Assembly: GCA_019914945.1 (NCBI GenBank)
Contig: CM034111.1
Location: 2,418,001 to 2,482,000, forward strand
Reading direction: 5' to 3'
Length of the DNA: 64,000 nt
Source: Typha latifolia
Lineage: Eukaryota; Streptophyta; Magnoliopsida; Poales; Typhaceae
Shown here: piece by piece, positions 49,373-62,071 of the stretch
Layout of the letters: each line of letters opens with the position of its first letter
How positions within the stretch are numbered: the stretch's first letter is position 1
Made by a program: the position numbers and the translations under genes
Notes under the pieces: generated by a model
Told to the model about the DNA's origin: nothing
The model's input: only the letters and a program-made list of their open reading frames with translations
The model's database searches: none

Positions 49373-50305
49373 GGTAATGGTGGTTGTCTGTGGATTGTGA
49401 TGTTAATTTGTATCCTCTCTGTGATAGTGTTCTGATGTAATGGGATATATAAAGGAAACAATTTGATTTTGGTTACTTATATGATGATTAATGTTGTTGC
49501 TTCAATATTTGCACCTATCACTTGTTCGACGAAATGCCTTGCCGAGTCCAAGTCTCCCTCTGTTTCAAGCAAAGCAGTCCTCTGGTACTACTACTTCTAA
49601 CTGTTGTTTCATGCTAATATTGATGGCAGACATGCAAGCTCTTAGCAGTTACTTATCTTCCTCGTCTAGCTAATATGGATGTCACTCTTCGCTTTCATTT
49701 GTTTTTGCATGACAGAGTGTTATCTTATATATACTTTTGGTAGATATTACTATGACACTGGAATGATATAACACATTTTAATTAAAAATTTTGGCAACAA
49801 GCAAATCCAGATGCCATCACATGCATAGGTAGCAAGATTGCGGCCAGTATTTTTTTTTCGAAGACTTTTAAGGAAAGTAGGAATACTAAATTAATGCTTG
49901 GGCATTGCGATTATTAGTATAAACGTTTTTGCTTATTACTGACAGAAGCTGGGTTTTTCTTTATATACTATGCGTAGGGCATCAAATTTATTTAGATCTT
50001 GTTTGCTTATGAAGTGAAGACCTGTAAACTGCATGGATACAGGGCTAGTCAAATGCTCCTCAATTTTGTATGTATTGATTACTTGGAAAAATAAATTAGC
50101 CTTGATGTCGGTGCGCTCAAAGATAATAATCCAATCCAAGTTTCAACTAAGCTAAGAAGTAGGAAGATCACATGGGAGAAGGTCTGAATCATACTATATA
50201 CATTGACTTCACGAGCTCATTGATTCCTTCAGTTCAACTCTACTCTTATCTAAAGTCTTCTTCAGATATGTAAACACCTGAGGATCGTGAGGAAATCAAG
50301 GGAGC
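49373..50305. other. Spacer between GT37 copies 4 and 5
   Basis: 3' untranslated region of copy 4, then AT-rich promoter DNA of copy 5. No gene is seen. Confidence 0.5.
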
Positions 50306-52184
50306 ATGGATCCAAAGAGGAGCAGGAGTTACCAGGCATCTCTGGATATAGAGATGGAAGGATGTCCTTTAGTGGAGACGAAGAAAAAGGATAGACATTT
50401 GGGAGGTGGAAGAATTCAAGTAGCACTACTTTTTGCGTTCCTCTTAACTCTGCTACTGCTCTGCATCCTCTACAGAGGTAGTTTGAGTCCATCACAGCCA
50501 TGGCGTCAAGAATTTAGACTGAGACTTATTAAAGGTAACAACTAGCTTCATTTCTTGTCCAGTGCACATAATATATATTTTTTCTCTTAAATCAGTGATC
50601 ATCACATTTAGTCTTCTCTGAAGAGAGGAGGGAATTTTTATTCTTTGTTAATATTTACATCTGTGAATGTTCAACAAATCTGTCACCAGTATTTCCTTTG
50701 TTATTTACGTGTCTAACTAATTCATAGGTTCTGAAGATGGATCTTCAGTAACCCTTGCTGCATCAAAAGACAGGCTTCTAGGTGGCTTACTCTCACCAGA
50801 CTTCGATAGACAATCCTGTCTCAGCCGTTATGATGTATCATCGTATCGCAAAGCGTCACCCTCCTCACCATCCTCCTATCTTTTGGCAAGGCTTCGTAGG
50901 TATGAATCCCTCCACAAGAGATGTGGCCCAAACACCCTACTCTATAATCAATCCATAGAACAATTGAAGACTAATCACAGTGTGGCCAATATGGAGTGCA
51001 ACTATGTGGTGTGGACTCCATTCAATGGCTTGGGGAACAGGATGCTTACAATTGTTTCAGCATTTCTCTATGCTCTCCTCACTAACAGGGTCCTGCTTAT
51101 CCATGTAACTGATGACTTGGTTGATCTATTCTGTGAACCATTTCCTGGGACATCCTGGGTCCTACCTTCAGATTTTATATTAATGAAAGACTTGAGCAAT
51201 CTTCATCTTGGCTCTCCTCAAAGTTATGGAAGCATGCTAAAGAATAAGGTGATCAGTAACCATGTGAATGCTAATACAGGGTCATTACCTGCATCTGTCT
51301 ATCTTCATCTGGAGCATGACTACCAGCACTTTGATAGACTCTTCTTCTGTGAAAATGATCAATTAGTTCTTGAAAAAGTCAATTGGCTAGTGCTGCAATC
51401 TGACATCTATTTTGTGCCAAGCCTCTTTCTAATGCCACAGCACAAAGATGAGCTAGAGCAGTTGTTTCCAGCAAAAGACATCGTCTTCCATCACTTAGGG
51501 AGGTATCTTTTCCACCCCACAAACTCTATTTGGGGAATGGTTACAAGATACTATAACTCTTATCTAGCTGAAGCTGAGGAAAGGATTGGCCTTCAGATTA
51601 GAATTTTCTCTAGAACACCGATTTCTTTTGATGGATTCTTCGATCAGATTGTCTCATGCTTCCTGAAGGAGAACTTGTTGCCTAATATAACTCTACAGGA
51701 GCAGCTACCTTCCTCTGCAAACATGGTAAGATCAAAAGCAGTTCTTGTTACTTCTTTATATTCCAAATACTCTGAGAAGATGAAGTCCATGTACTATGAG
51801 CACCCAACTACAACTGGTGAGGTCATTAGCATCTACCAACCTACACATGAGGAGGAACAACACACAGAGCAGCAGTCTCACAACCAAAAGGCATTGGCAG
51901 AGATGTATCTATTGAGTTTGTGTGATGTGCTTGTTACAAGTGCTTGGTCTACATTTGGGTATGTGGGACAAAGTCTTGCAGGTTTGAAGCCATGGATACT
52001 TCTAAGCCCACAGCATGAGAAGGCACCAAGTCCTCCCTGCCTTCGAGCCATGTCAATGGAGCCATGCTTCCATACACCTCCTAACCTTGATTGTAGAGCA
52101 AATAAATATGTCGATATGGGAGATTTAGTTCGACACGTGAGGCATTGTGAAGATGTTTATGGAGGTGTTAAGCTAGTTGATTAG
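50306..52184 (+). CDS. GT37 fucosyltransferase, array copy 5 (561 residues)
   Basis: Exons 50306-50534 and 50728-52184. Exon 1: MDPKRSRSYQASLDIEMEG, a Lys-rich patch, and a strong anchor, IQVALLFAFLLTLLLLCILY. Exon 2: SKDRLLGGLLSPDFDRQSC, FNGLGNRMLTIVS, CEPFPGTSWVLPSDF, HHLGRYLFHPTNSIWG, IGLQIRIF, TSLYSKYSEKMKSMYYEH, QPTHEEEQHTEQQSHNQKAL, STFGYVGQSLAGLKPW. The FGYVGQSLAG and QPTHEE features are shared with copy 6, and LVDLFCEPFPG with copies 3 and 6, so copies 3, 5 and 6 form one branch of the array. No lesions. A Golgi alpha-fucosyltransferase on a cell-wall galactose acceptor is expected from the family. Confidence 0.94.
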
Positions 52185-54297
52185 GCCTAATGACACCTTC
52201 AGCATCTCTTTCAATTGTTTACTTGTTCAAATACCTGAGCTTTTTTTTTTTTGTTATACTAATTTTATCTCAAATCTAATGCACACAGCAACCCCATCAA
52301 ACATCACTAAGAAAAGGACCCCAAGTCATAAAATTAGGAGCCCTACTATAGTTGTCCAATAAAGAAAGTTTTTAAAGCTATCTCCACACCCTATTAGAAA
52401 TCTAATAAATTGTATGTTTGAAATCTAATTCGTGACTGTGCATCTCAACAGATTTCAATCGTACGAAGTCTTAATAGTAATTTTTAAAAATTACGAAATA
52501 AAATAACTCAATATAATTTAACAATTATAAGGTAGTTAACAAAAAAAAACTCTTCAAGTAATAGAGTTATAATTAGATAGCCAATATCTTTCTAAAAATA
52601 ATACTAAAAAATATTGTGATTAAAAGAAAAAAAAATTAAATTTTAAGTGGAGATAAGATGGCCGTCAACCCAAAAAGCAACAAAAACTCCGTAAACATAA
52701 TTTTAAAATAAAAAATTATCAATTAATGATAATAATTAGCATGCTTATATTTTACAAGCTATTATCACCAAATGAGAAATATAGTATTTATTCTATTTTT
52801 TTTCTAATATTGAAAGAGAATAGAGTCATCACAAAAAATTGTGGAGTCAACGAGTAACTTTTTTTAAACTCATAACCAATATTCTGACAAGATTAATATT
52901 TTACAAAGTATAAAACTAACTAAAATTAGAAACTAAATTTGGGCCGAGAAGAAGCCCAAATTGACTGGGCTGCTAACCTGCTGCCCACCCGTCGACTCAA
53001 CCCAAGCCACCACCTCCCTCGACGGAGAAGAAAGAGAATAAGCCAAACGCAAGGAGGGGAGGTGGCCACCGGCGCCTCCACCGCGACGTTCCAAACCGAA
53101 GACACCAACGCGATCCTCATAACGCCAGCGACCCACACGAGGTGGAGGAGAGTCGACGAGGTGGCCAGGAGACTGACGGAGCGAGGCTACACGGCGTAGC
53201 CTCCCTCGAACACCTTGAGATTTCCCATGGCACGAAAGCGATGCGGTGGAGTTTTTCCGTATTGTCCGGTGGCGATCCAAAGTCGCCAGCCGGCAGAACT
53301 TCGCCAGAGAAGCGGCGAAAACGAGGCTATACAACTACATACTCTAATAAATTGAAATTAATTGAAGAATATGGACGATGACTCGCCGGAGAGTCGCTAG
53401 GTGGTGTTCGAAACGATGCACGCTCCGACTAGGGAAGGAGAAAAGACGAAGAAGAGAGTGATTGCAGCGTGGGGAAGGAAGAAGACGGTGCTAGAATTTT
53501 ACAGATAAGGAAATCCTGGATTACCAACGGAATTGCTATGATCTCAACGGAGTACAAAAAACCTTTACGGAAAGAAGAGAGAGCAAAGGAAGGAGGAGGC
53601 ACCTGCCTTGCACGTGACCTGTCCAAAAGCTCTCAGATTATTAGATTAAGCTTGTGGAATCTTGAAACAATACACAAAAATATTTCCTGCTCAATTTCAA
53701 AGATATGAAAGTGAGCTCAAGCAAAAAAAAATTAGTGAATTTCTTTAATTTAGTAATTCTCAAATAAAAGAACAAAAATGTTTAAATAATTATATTGATA
53801 TATTAAATACCATTAAAATAATTTAGTATTAATTTTGAGAGGACACTTTTAACATATTGATCAGGTGTTAGTTAATTCTGTTTATTTTTATGCAATCCAA
53901 TTATTTAATAGAACTTGTTAATAATGCGAGTAAATATCAAAACTATCTTTCACAAATTTTTATTAGCTTACGTTACAAAACATAAATATATAGATTAATC
54001 ACCTACTGTAACTTCTAGTTATCAACTTTTAATGCATCTATTATTCTATAAGAATCTGTCTTATCTAAAACTTAATATATAAGCCACTAAGCTAGCATAT
54101 AGTTTCATAAAAATCATAATTTTTCCTTAAAAAAAAAATCTAACTCTAATCTAAATAAACCCATCACTTAATGTGGACCCCACTTAAAGAGGCTAATGGA
54201 GGCGAGAGAAGTCACTCACGCTTGTTTAAGAAATAGTCTACTCACATGCAAAGAGTTTTGAATCAATACTCACATTTTCAATAGTTTCATATATATA
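52185..54297. other. Spacer with a GC-rich island (52930-53700)
   Basis: AT-rich flanks enclose an island that is clearly GC-richer than its surroundings, with open frames on both strands (e.g. 52939-53199 +, 52933-53334 -). None shows a recognisable domain, and frames on the two strands overlap without preference. It may be a transposon or a decayed gene fragment. Confidence 0.4.
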
Positions 54298-54963
54298 TAT
54301 ATTAGACTAAGTTTCGTTGAGTAGTCGAGTGCTAATAATGTTATTAACCGAATACTTAGACTTTATTATTTAATGTCTTAGATAAAGAAGACTTCGCCCG
54401 GCCACCAACAAAGACTGTCAATTTTTCCTTTAAAAATAGAAGAAAATTACAAAGACTTGTCAATTGCATAGATCGGGACAAAAATATTTAATGTCTTATG
54501 CTAGTCACGGCACCAATATATAGCTACTCAACTTTGTCACACGATTAAATTAATAATCATTTTCCAATTAAGAAACTAAAAAAACCATTGGCATGTTCTC
54601 CACACTAATTTCATTTTTCTTTTGACGATTCAGATCACGATAAGAGTATTTGTTATTCAGCTGTCACATTTGAATTTGAAGAGTTTTTTTTTTTTAATGT
54701 TAAGGGATTCAATGTACAATAAAAAATAAATAAGGTGGTTATATGTAAAAAATAGGCTTGGGGGTGGGGTGGGGGGGCTTACTCTCGCAGTATCAAGATC
54801 ATTTTCTATTACTGGTGGCTTTCCACCAAGCTATACGAAATGTATGATGACTTTGTGGGCCAAGTAATTGCTTAATTCTAAGTCAACAAATGCAAAACTA
54901 TTTCTCTAAATTGGGTGGATCTCCAGAAGCCAGGAGGAGCGTGTGGAGGCGAAGAAGTTAACA

Positions 54964-57800
54964 ATGGATAGAGAGATGGAAGACATTAATTTGGAGGAGG
55001 CAAAGAAGAAGGGTGGATGTTTGGGAACCAGGAGGGCTCGGTTGATGCTTCTTGTGTTCGTTTTGAGTCTGCCACTTTTCTACATCTTCTACGTAGATGG
55101 ATGGGATCCATCAGAGCTTTGGTTTGATGAAGATAGTGAGATAGAAGGTAAACAGCAGCAACTCTTCTTCTTCTTCTTCTTCTTCTTCTTCTTCATAGCA
55201 ATAACTTTTCAATTGTAAACTTTTCTTCTCCTGGTTGAGTTAGTAATTTCCTATAAAACTTGCCTTGGATTTGGGTGTTCGACTGTTAGTTCCATATGTT
55301 TGGTATAAAGATTATTAATTAGGAATAGTCAATTATGATGCCATCCATAGTAGTATTTTCTTACAGTTTTGTAGTCTAATAAGCCTTTAGGTTCTTTTGA
55401 TCCTATTATTTAATTCAAAAGTTAGACCCCATCATTTTCTTTATCCTTTTTAATGATAAGTGTGTAAATGAGCCGAGCCTAAGCGAGCCGACTCTAGCTC
55501 AAATTTAGCTCGAAATTAATTTCAAGCATATTTTGAGAATAAGGCTCAACTTGGCTCAACTCGAATCAAGCCTGAGCTTGAATGAAGCTTGTTATCAAGC
55601 TATACACTAGCCTAGTTAGATTGAACCGGTGTTAAACTCAAGCTTGAAACCAGTGGAGGAGGCGGCGATGGCTTGAGGAGAAAGAGGAGGTGGTGGAGGT
55701 TTGCTGATGGAAGAGAAGGCGATGTTGACTTATCGATGAAGGAGTAGGAGAAGGAGGATGAGGCAACGCCGACTTACTAAAGGAGGAGGAGAGGAGGCGA
55801 CGCCGATAGAAAGTAACGAAGGAGGAGGATGAGGCGGCGCCGACTTACCGACAGAGGAGGAGAGGAGGCGACATCGATTTACCGACGGAGAAGGAGGAAA
55901 AAGTGGGCCAGCGGCGGGAAGAGGATAAAGGGATTAGTTTGGAGATGGGTCTTGTGAATATTGTTTAGGGTTTGAATTTTGTAAGATAATTTAAACCGAA
56001 CCTATTAATCAAGTCGAGTTTGAGTAAGCCGACTCCGACTCAGGCTCGGCTCAATTCAAGTTGAGCTAAGCCGAACTTGACATTTAGCCGAGCCAAACCC
56101 AAGCCGAGCTCGAGCCGCTCGTTTATTTTGACACCCTTACTTAATAATAGTAAAAATGAGTACAACGTTGTTTTATACTTTGGCAATAGCATTTCAAAAT
56201 ATGCTTCGAAACATTTCCTATGAATTGCTTTTCACGTCTATAATTAATTGTTTTCCTGTGATAGTTTGAAATCAGTTACAAATCTTAAACAGCTACTAAC
56301 ATTTATCTTGAAATATATATTCTACTAGGTTATGAAGCTGATTTTTTCACACCAAATTTTACATTGATCAAGAGAGACAAGCTTCTTGGTGGCTTACTTT
56401 TGCCTGGATTCGATGAGCAATCCTGCCTTAGTCGATATCAATCCGCATACTTTCGTAAAGAGTCGCCGTTCCTACCATCCTCACACTTAGTTTCAAGGCT
56501 TCGCCAGTATGAATCCCTTCACAAGAAGTGCGGCCCAAACACTCCACTCTACAAGAAATCAATCCAACAGTTGAAGTCCAAGCACAGTGCGAGTAATTTG
56601 GAGTGCAACTACGTGGTTTGGACTCCTTTATATGGCATGGGGAATAGGATTCTCACAATTGCCTCTGCCTTCCTCTACGCTCTCCTCACGAATAAGGTCC
56701 TACTTATCCATCTCCCACCTGAATTAGTCGACCTATTCTGCGAGCCATTCCCTAATACTTCTTGGGTCCTGCCGTCGGACTTCCCGTTGATCAAGGACTT
56801 GGCCGGCCTCCGTCTCGGTTCGCGAGTGAGTTACGGTAGAATGCTAAAGAATAAAGTGATTAATAATAGCCTGAATGTTTCCGCCGAGATGCTGCCTTCG
56901 TATGTTTACGTTCATCTTGTGGATGATTACAAGCACTTGGACGGGCTCTTCTTCTGCGAAGATGATCAGCTACTCCTCGACAAGGTGAATTGGATAATAG
57001 TGAAGTCCGATGTATACTTCGTCCCGCAATTTTTCCTAATAGAACAGTACATAGACGAGCTACAAAGATTGTTTCCTGCAAAAGAGACGGTCTTCCATCA
57101 CCTAGGAAGGTATCTATTCCACCCAACGAACCACATTTGGAGAATGGTTACAAGATTCTATTACTCTCATCTGACCCAAGCCGAGGAAACGATTGCTCTT
57201 CAGATCAGATATATGCCGAAGACCTCCGAGCTTTTCGAGAATTTATTCAACCAGGTCATGTCATGCTCTCTGAGAGAGAAACTACTGCCAAACATCAATA
57301 CTACGCAGGAGCAATTCGCTTCTTCTACAGCTGCAAATGGGGGAAAGCGAAAGGCAATTCTTGTCATCTCTTTATATGCTAAGTACTACGAGAAGATAAA
57401 GTCTATATACTATAATCACCCAACTACCACTGGGGAAGTAATTAGAGTATACCAACCAACACACGAAGAGGAGCAGCAAACTGAGCATCAATCTCACAAC
57501 CAAAAGGCAGTGGCGGATTTGTATTTGTTAAGCATGTGTGATGTTTTAGTTACAAGTCCATGGTCTACATTTGGGTACATAGGGCAAAGTCTTGCAGGTT
57601 TAAAGCCATGGATTCTTTTCAACCAGGACTTGGAGAAAGTAGCAGATCCACCATGCGTTAGAGCAATGTCAATGGAGCCATGCTTCCATAACCCCACCAA
57701 TTTTGATTGCAAAGCAAGGAAGGGTGTGGATTCTGGGGCTTTGGTGAAGTATGTCAGGCATTGCGAAGAAGCTTTTAGAGGGGTTAAGCTGGTTGATTAG
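54964..57800 (+). CDS. GT37 fucosyltransferase, array copy 6 (551 residues)
   Basis: Exons 54964-55147 and 56329-57800; intron 1.18 kb with a transposon-like insertion. Exon 1: MDREMEDINLEEAKKKGGCL, anchor RLMLLVFVLSLPLFYIFYVDG, then WDPSELWF, shared with copies 7 and 8. Exon 2: IKRDKLLGGLLLPGFDEQSC, LYGMGNRILTIAS (GMGNR instead of GLGNR), CEPFPNTSWVLPSDFP, HHLGRYLFHPTNHIWR (the final Gly of the VWG block is Arg), IALQIRYM (Arg kept, but the following IF changed), QPTHEEEQQTEHQ, STFGYIGQSLAGLKPW. These changes in three motif blocks may alter activity or acceptor. The upstream region is homologous to that of copies 7 and 8 but has lost their TATAAA. Confidence 0.93.
55149..55196. repeat. Short CAG/CTT microsatellite in copy 6 intron
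   Basis: About nine CTT units just 3' of the exon 1 donor. The same place in copies 7 and 8 also carries CTT/CTC runs, so the repeat predates the duplications. Confidence 0.7.
55457..56148. mobile_element. Non-autonomous hAT-like element in the copy 6 intron
   Basis: The left end AAGTGTGTAAATGAGCCGAG and the right end (CTCGTTTATTTTGACACCCTT, read in reverse as AAGGGTGTCAAAATAAACG) are imperfect inverted repeats rich in GAGCC/GGCTC words. An 8-base near-repeat TTAATGAT / TTAATAAT flanks them, as hAT target duplications do. The interior contains several GAGGAGGAGAGGAGGCGACG-like GC-rich repeats (55655-55920). No transposase is seen. The equivalent insertion is absent from copies 7 and 8. Confidence 0.45.
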
Positions 57801-60210
57801 GGCTTAATTGTAAATTTGTAACTTAACTTTCCTTGACCGATACATACATATATATATATATATATATACACATTATTGGGCTTAATTCTTGTCATCTCTT
57901 TATATTTTATTTGATTCAAATAGTAATTATTTTCCTTTGTGCTGTGAAGTTCTCAGATAAAGATCTCTTCTCCAATGCTGGGTTTTAATAAGGCGGCTAA
58001 CGTCCTTTTCTAATGTCCAAGAGACCACGACTGACATCTATATATACATATATTATAAAGGTAGGTTTCCTTATTAATGTGGAATTGATTAATTAATCCA
58101 TGGCCATCTGAGCTTTAACCTTATTTTGAGGGAAGATGGAGTTTCCAGTTGTAATAAAATATATTTTATCTATATAAACTATTATAAATGAAGTCATTAT
58201 TTTAAGAACGCCAGCTCATGGTTGGCTGTCGTTACACGCAATTAAAGTGATAATTTTACTTAGATAATAGAAGCATAGAACTATCACCTTTTACACTATT
58301 AATAAGAAAAATAGAAAAATTAAAATGCCCCTTAATTATAATAGCGGAAGGGTTTGGTAAGTGAGTTAAGAAAATAAGATATTTAATTTTTCGTAATTCC
58401 TTATTTGCCCTCGACCAAAAGACCAAAACCTCTCTCTCTCTTTGCATCTCCTTGCCCTGTTTTAGCTTTTGTTTCTGATGCCCATTTCGCCATTGCCGAC
58501 CTCATTTTGAAAGATTTGGAAGAACCCATCTCCCTCTTTGGAAGAAGAAGAAGAAGAAGAAGAAGCCGGTAATGAGGAGCTATCCGCCGGAGAAAGGGAA
58601 TCCGAGATGGATGGACTGTTGGATCGCATCAATACTCACATTTTTTTGTCATACTTTTTAGGGGCATTTTAGACATAGCATATATCTCCTTATTTAGGGT
58701 CTTGAAAAATATTATATGCCGGGGTGTTTAGGTTAATTACACTGCCACACGATTCCTAAACTTTTTTTTACTAAGAATTTTTTTATCACATAAAATCCCC
58801 TAAGCTAAGAATTCGTTTACCACATAGACTGTTGAATTAAAGCGTTTATGCGGATATTTCTTTTAGTTCAATAGTCTATAAAGAATTTTCGGCAAGAGTA
58901 AAACGACTGGTGTTAATCTGCGGCGACGACGTGGAGTTGGGTCGGAGTGATGGTGAATGATTCTAGTGCCAGCGAAGGCGAGATCTTGGCAATGTCGACG
59001 AATCCTCCAATGCGAAGCATCAATCATGGCAGATCACTGTCAAAGCTAGATCCAAGGGCTTGGATCTCAGCTTCAGCGCTGCCAATGTCTTCCCGAGGTA
59101 GGGAAAGGGCGATGATATGATCCGCCGGCACTGCCCATCAAGATCCGCACACGCAGCCGCCGATGCTGCCGACGGTGAGGGCGGGGAAAAAGAGGGGAAG
59201 GTGGGAGATCGGCGGTCCTGGCTGACTGGTGCTAGGCTGTCGCAAACCGACGGTGGGGAGGCGATGTCAGCAGTCGGCGTCGCCTCCAGGGGAGAAGTCA
59301 GTGATGGTAAAGAGTAGGAAGATGATTATATTTTTATTAGAATATCTTTTATCCTAATTTAATGAAAGGGGCTTATAAGATTTACTTATTTTGGGGTTAA
59401 TTATGTCTGATATAACTATCAGACTCACCTAATTTTTCAGACAATAATAAGTAGGGGAATGATTCCATACTAACCAATTAGTTATCGACAATAATTTTTA
59501 TTTTTTTAATAAATTAAAGAGTATATAACATAGAATATATTAATTAAAAAATTAGAATTTAAGTATTTTTTATTGCTTATTCTTATAACTGTTTTCTTAA
59601 TAATAGACCTTTTAACTCCTAACAATTTATTTTTATTTTTATTTTTTTATAAAAATTGAATAGCTAAAAAAGAAATAAAATATAATTAATTTACTCTTAT
59701 AATTTAGAAAGGTGACCTGTTCATCTAATTAATATGATCGGTACTTTTGATTAATTTTATTTGGTATTATTTAATCTCAAACATTTGATTACAAGAGAAA
59801 AACTAATTATTCTTATTGAATTATTTGGCTAATAACTAATCGAAGAGTAACGATGAAGTTTTTAAAAATTTAGAAAGTATATTGTAATCTAAAAAAAAAT
59901 TAGATATAATTAAGAAGGTGTAGACATAATTAATCCTTTAAACTACACCCATGTAACAATTGAATATAAAAAAAAAATTACTAAATATTAAACCCAAATA
60001 TGTATATATAAAAAAATGAAACCCATAATTCAACCATTGAAGTACGATGGTAAATTGTATGTGGACCCTGGCTGATCCGGTTGCAGCGGCTTGTTATTCT
60101 GCCACCGCGGAGAGTGGAAGGTGATAGAGCCAGGGAAGCAATATTGACTGTTACTTGATGTGATGTAAGTGAATGACATAAATTATTGATGGGATGGCCA
60201 ACAATGTGTA
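57801..60210. other. Spacer with GC-rich patches between GT37 copies 6 and 7
   Basis: AT-rich, with an (AT)n run near 57845-57868, a (GAA)n run near 58543-58565, and a GC-rich island at 58900-59330 whose 66-residue plus frame (59117-59317) has no recognisable domain. No gene is supported. Confidence 0.45.
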
Positions 60211-60652
60211 ATTATATTCGACCAAGTTTTGTTGGGTAGTTGAGTGTATTTTTATCTCAATGAACTTTTCAATCCAAGTCTTAGACTTAGTCAATACAAG
60301 GCAATGCGCGGCCACTAACAAAGGCCTGGCAAAGTGCATGAATCGGGACGAATGTCTTATTCTAGTTTCGTTATCTTTTTCTTCTTCTTTTTTTTCCTTT
60401 TTTTTTTGGGTAATCTTATCATTCTTATCCGAGTCAAAACTTAGTACTCATAGGCCACACACAGCGTTGTTACTCGCTTAATCAGTTCATATCTTCAAAG
60501 CAAGAGAGGAGTGAGCAGTTGTATATTTATTAAAAATGTCATACATTTTCTTTTTATTATTGATTTTTTAGTTAAAACTAACAGCTTAAGTATTCAAAGT
60601 CACCGAGCAATACGTTAACCAGAGGAATATAATTGCTTAAGTATTCAAAGTT

Positions 60653-60658
60653 TATAAA
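60653..60658 (+). promoter_or_regulatory. TATA box before orphan exon 1 (copy 7)
   Basis: TATAAA within GTTTATAAATGCAAG, 61 bases before the ATG at 60714. The same 15-base context is found before copy 8. Confidence 0.45.
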
Positions 60659-60713
60659 TGCAAGGCTAGCTAGTTCTCTACTTTGGGTTGTGTTGAGGTG
60701 AATCAAATTAAGA

Positions 60714-60900
60714 ATGGAGAGAGAGATGGCAGCAGGTACTTTGGAGCGGGCAAAGAAGCTGAAGGCTGGATGTTTGGGACCAAGGAGGGTTCGGTTGCTG
60801 CTGCTTGTGTTCGTCTTGAGTCTGCCACTCTTCTACTTCATCTTCATAGATGGATGGGATCCATCAGAGCTTTGGTTTCAGGAAGTTAGTGACACAGAAG
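60714..60900 (+). pseudogene. Orphan GT37 exon 1, array copy 7
   Basis: Codes a complete first exon: MEREMAAGTLERAKKLKAG, anchor RLLLLVFVLSLPLFYFIFIDG, WDPSELWFQEVSDTEG. It has an intact GTAAAC donor in phase 1, as in all array members. It is very close to exon 1 of copy 8 (62794-62980). No catalytic exon follows before 62794: intron-like homology with copy 8 runs to about 61200 and is then replaced by a GC-rich block (61220-61700). On its own it could code only a tail-anchor peptide. As the frame, donor phase and promoter are intact, it could instead serve as an alternative first exon for the copy 8 catalytic exon at 63747, about 2.8 kb downstream. I list it as a pseudogene fragment because no own exon 2 is visible. 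Confidence 0.8.
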
Positions 60901-62021
60901 GTAAACAAACTGAACTGCAACTGTTCTTCCTCTTCTTCTTGCTTTCAGAATTTGATGATACAAGTAGGAGATAAAAGGATAAGATACTAAAGGTCAGCAA
61001 TACATTTCCTATTGATTTTTTTTTTTTTTGTTGAGAAAGTAATTCATTAGTTATAACAAATAACAACATTATGAAGCTATAGACAGTGGTATTTTCTTAC
61101 AAATATCAAATTCTTAGTAGTGAAAGAATTTAAGACCGTAGCTGTTGTATTATATATTTTGTTGCCTTTGAATTTAAGACAGTAGCTAGCTTTGCCACGA
61201 GCGTCATAGATTTGAATGCCTCACAAACTCAGTGGCCAGAGGGGAGGGGAGGGGGGAGCGGGGGCAGCCGAGCGTCGATCGCAGGCCGATCAATTTCTCT
61301 GCGAAAGCTGAACGGTGATCGATGAACGACGACCGAAACAACACCTACATGCATGTCGTCAAAACCAAAATAAAGAGACGAGGAGGTAGAGGAACTCACC
61401 GGTGATCCCAGGTACTGATGGCTGTTTCCGGGTCCGGTAGTCCTAGAGAGGAGGCGGTAGGGGAGGAAGCAGGGGAGGGCTCGTGTGAGAGATTGATGAA
61501 CGTGAGGCTTTAAAGAAGAGAGGTGGGGGTGTCTTGCCGCATGTTATGCCGATAGAGGGCTCATTGGTGATTGCAACGGTGATGACTGTTTTTAGGTCCG
61601 ACGGCCGAGGCCGGCGCAAAGAGGAGAGAGGTGGGGATGGCGACGCCGGAGATAAGGAAGCAGGGGAGGAGGGGAGAGGGAGTAGTTGGGTCACGCACAA
61701 GATTAAATTTCGGTGACACGTGACCAATTGACCATACGACAATTTCTTTTTCTTTTTTCTCTTTTGATACTACTAATCTAGTGAAAATTTCACTATATTA
61801 TTTACATTAAACCCCAGAACTTATTATAATTTTCTACTACAGATCCAGAACCAGCAAGTGGGAACCTTATTAATCATGGCTGTCTATTTTGCAATTGGGC
61901 CATGTGCATTTTTTTTTATTGAGAAGATGGACCACTCGCACAGTTACTTCATGTGATGATTCTTGATCTGCATTAGTCGAAGTAATTGAATGCTATTAAT
62001 TAGTTAACCAAAATAATAACT

Positions 62022-62064
<43 letters not shown>
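60901..62064. other. Truncated copy 7 intron and GC-rich block
   Basis: 60901 to ~61200 resembles the start of the copy 8 intron (e.g. GTTGAGAAAGTAAT, CAAATATCAAATTCTTAGTA). 61220-61700 is a GC-rich, GGGG/GAGG-rich stretch without a domain. It then reverts to AT-rich DNA, ending in a long (AT)n at 62024-62066. Confidence 0.5.

Positions 62065-62066
<2 letters not shown>
62024..62066. repeat. (AT)n microsatellite
   Basis: About 21 AT units, located at the left edge of the copy 8 duplicated unit. Confidence 0.85.

Positions 62067-62071
<5 letters not shown>

Noticed and set aside
52933..53334. 133-residue minus frame and overlapping plus frames in the GC-rich island
   Set aside because: High GC alone gives long frames on both strands; no motif and no splice or promoter context supports one over the other.
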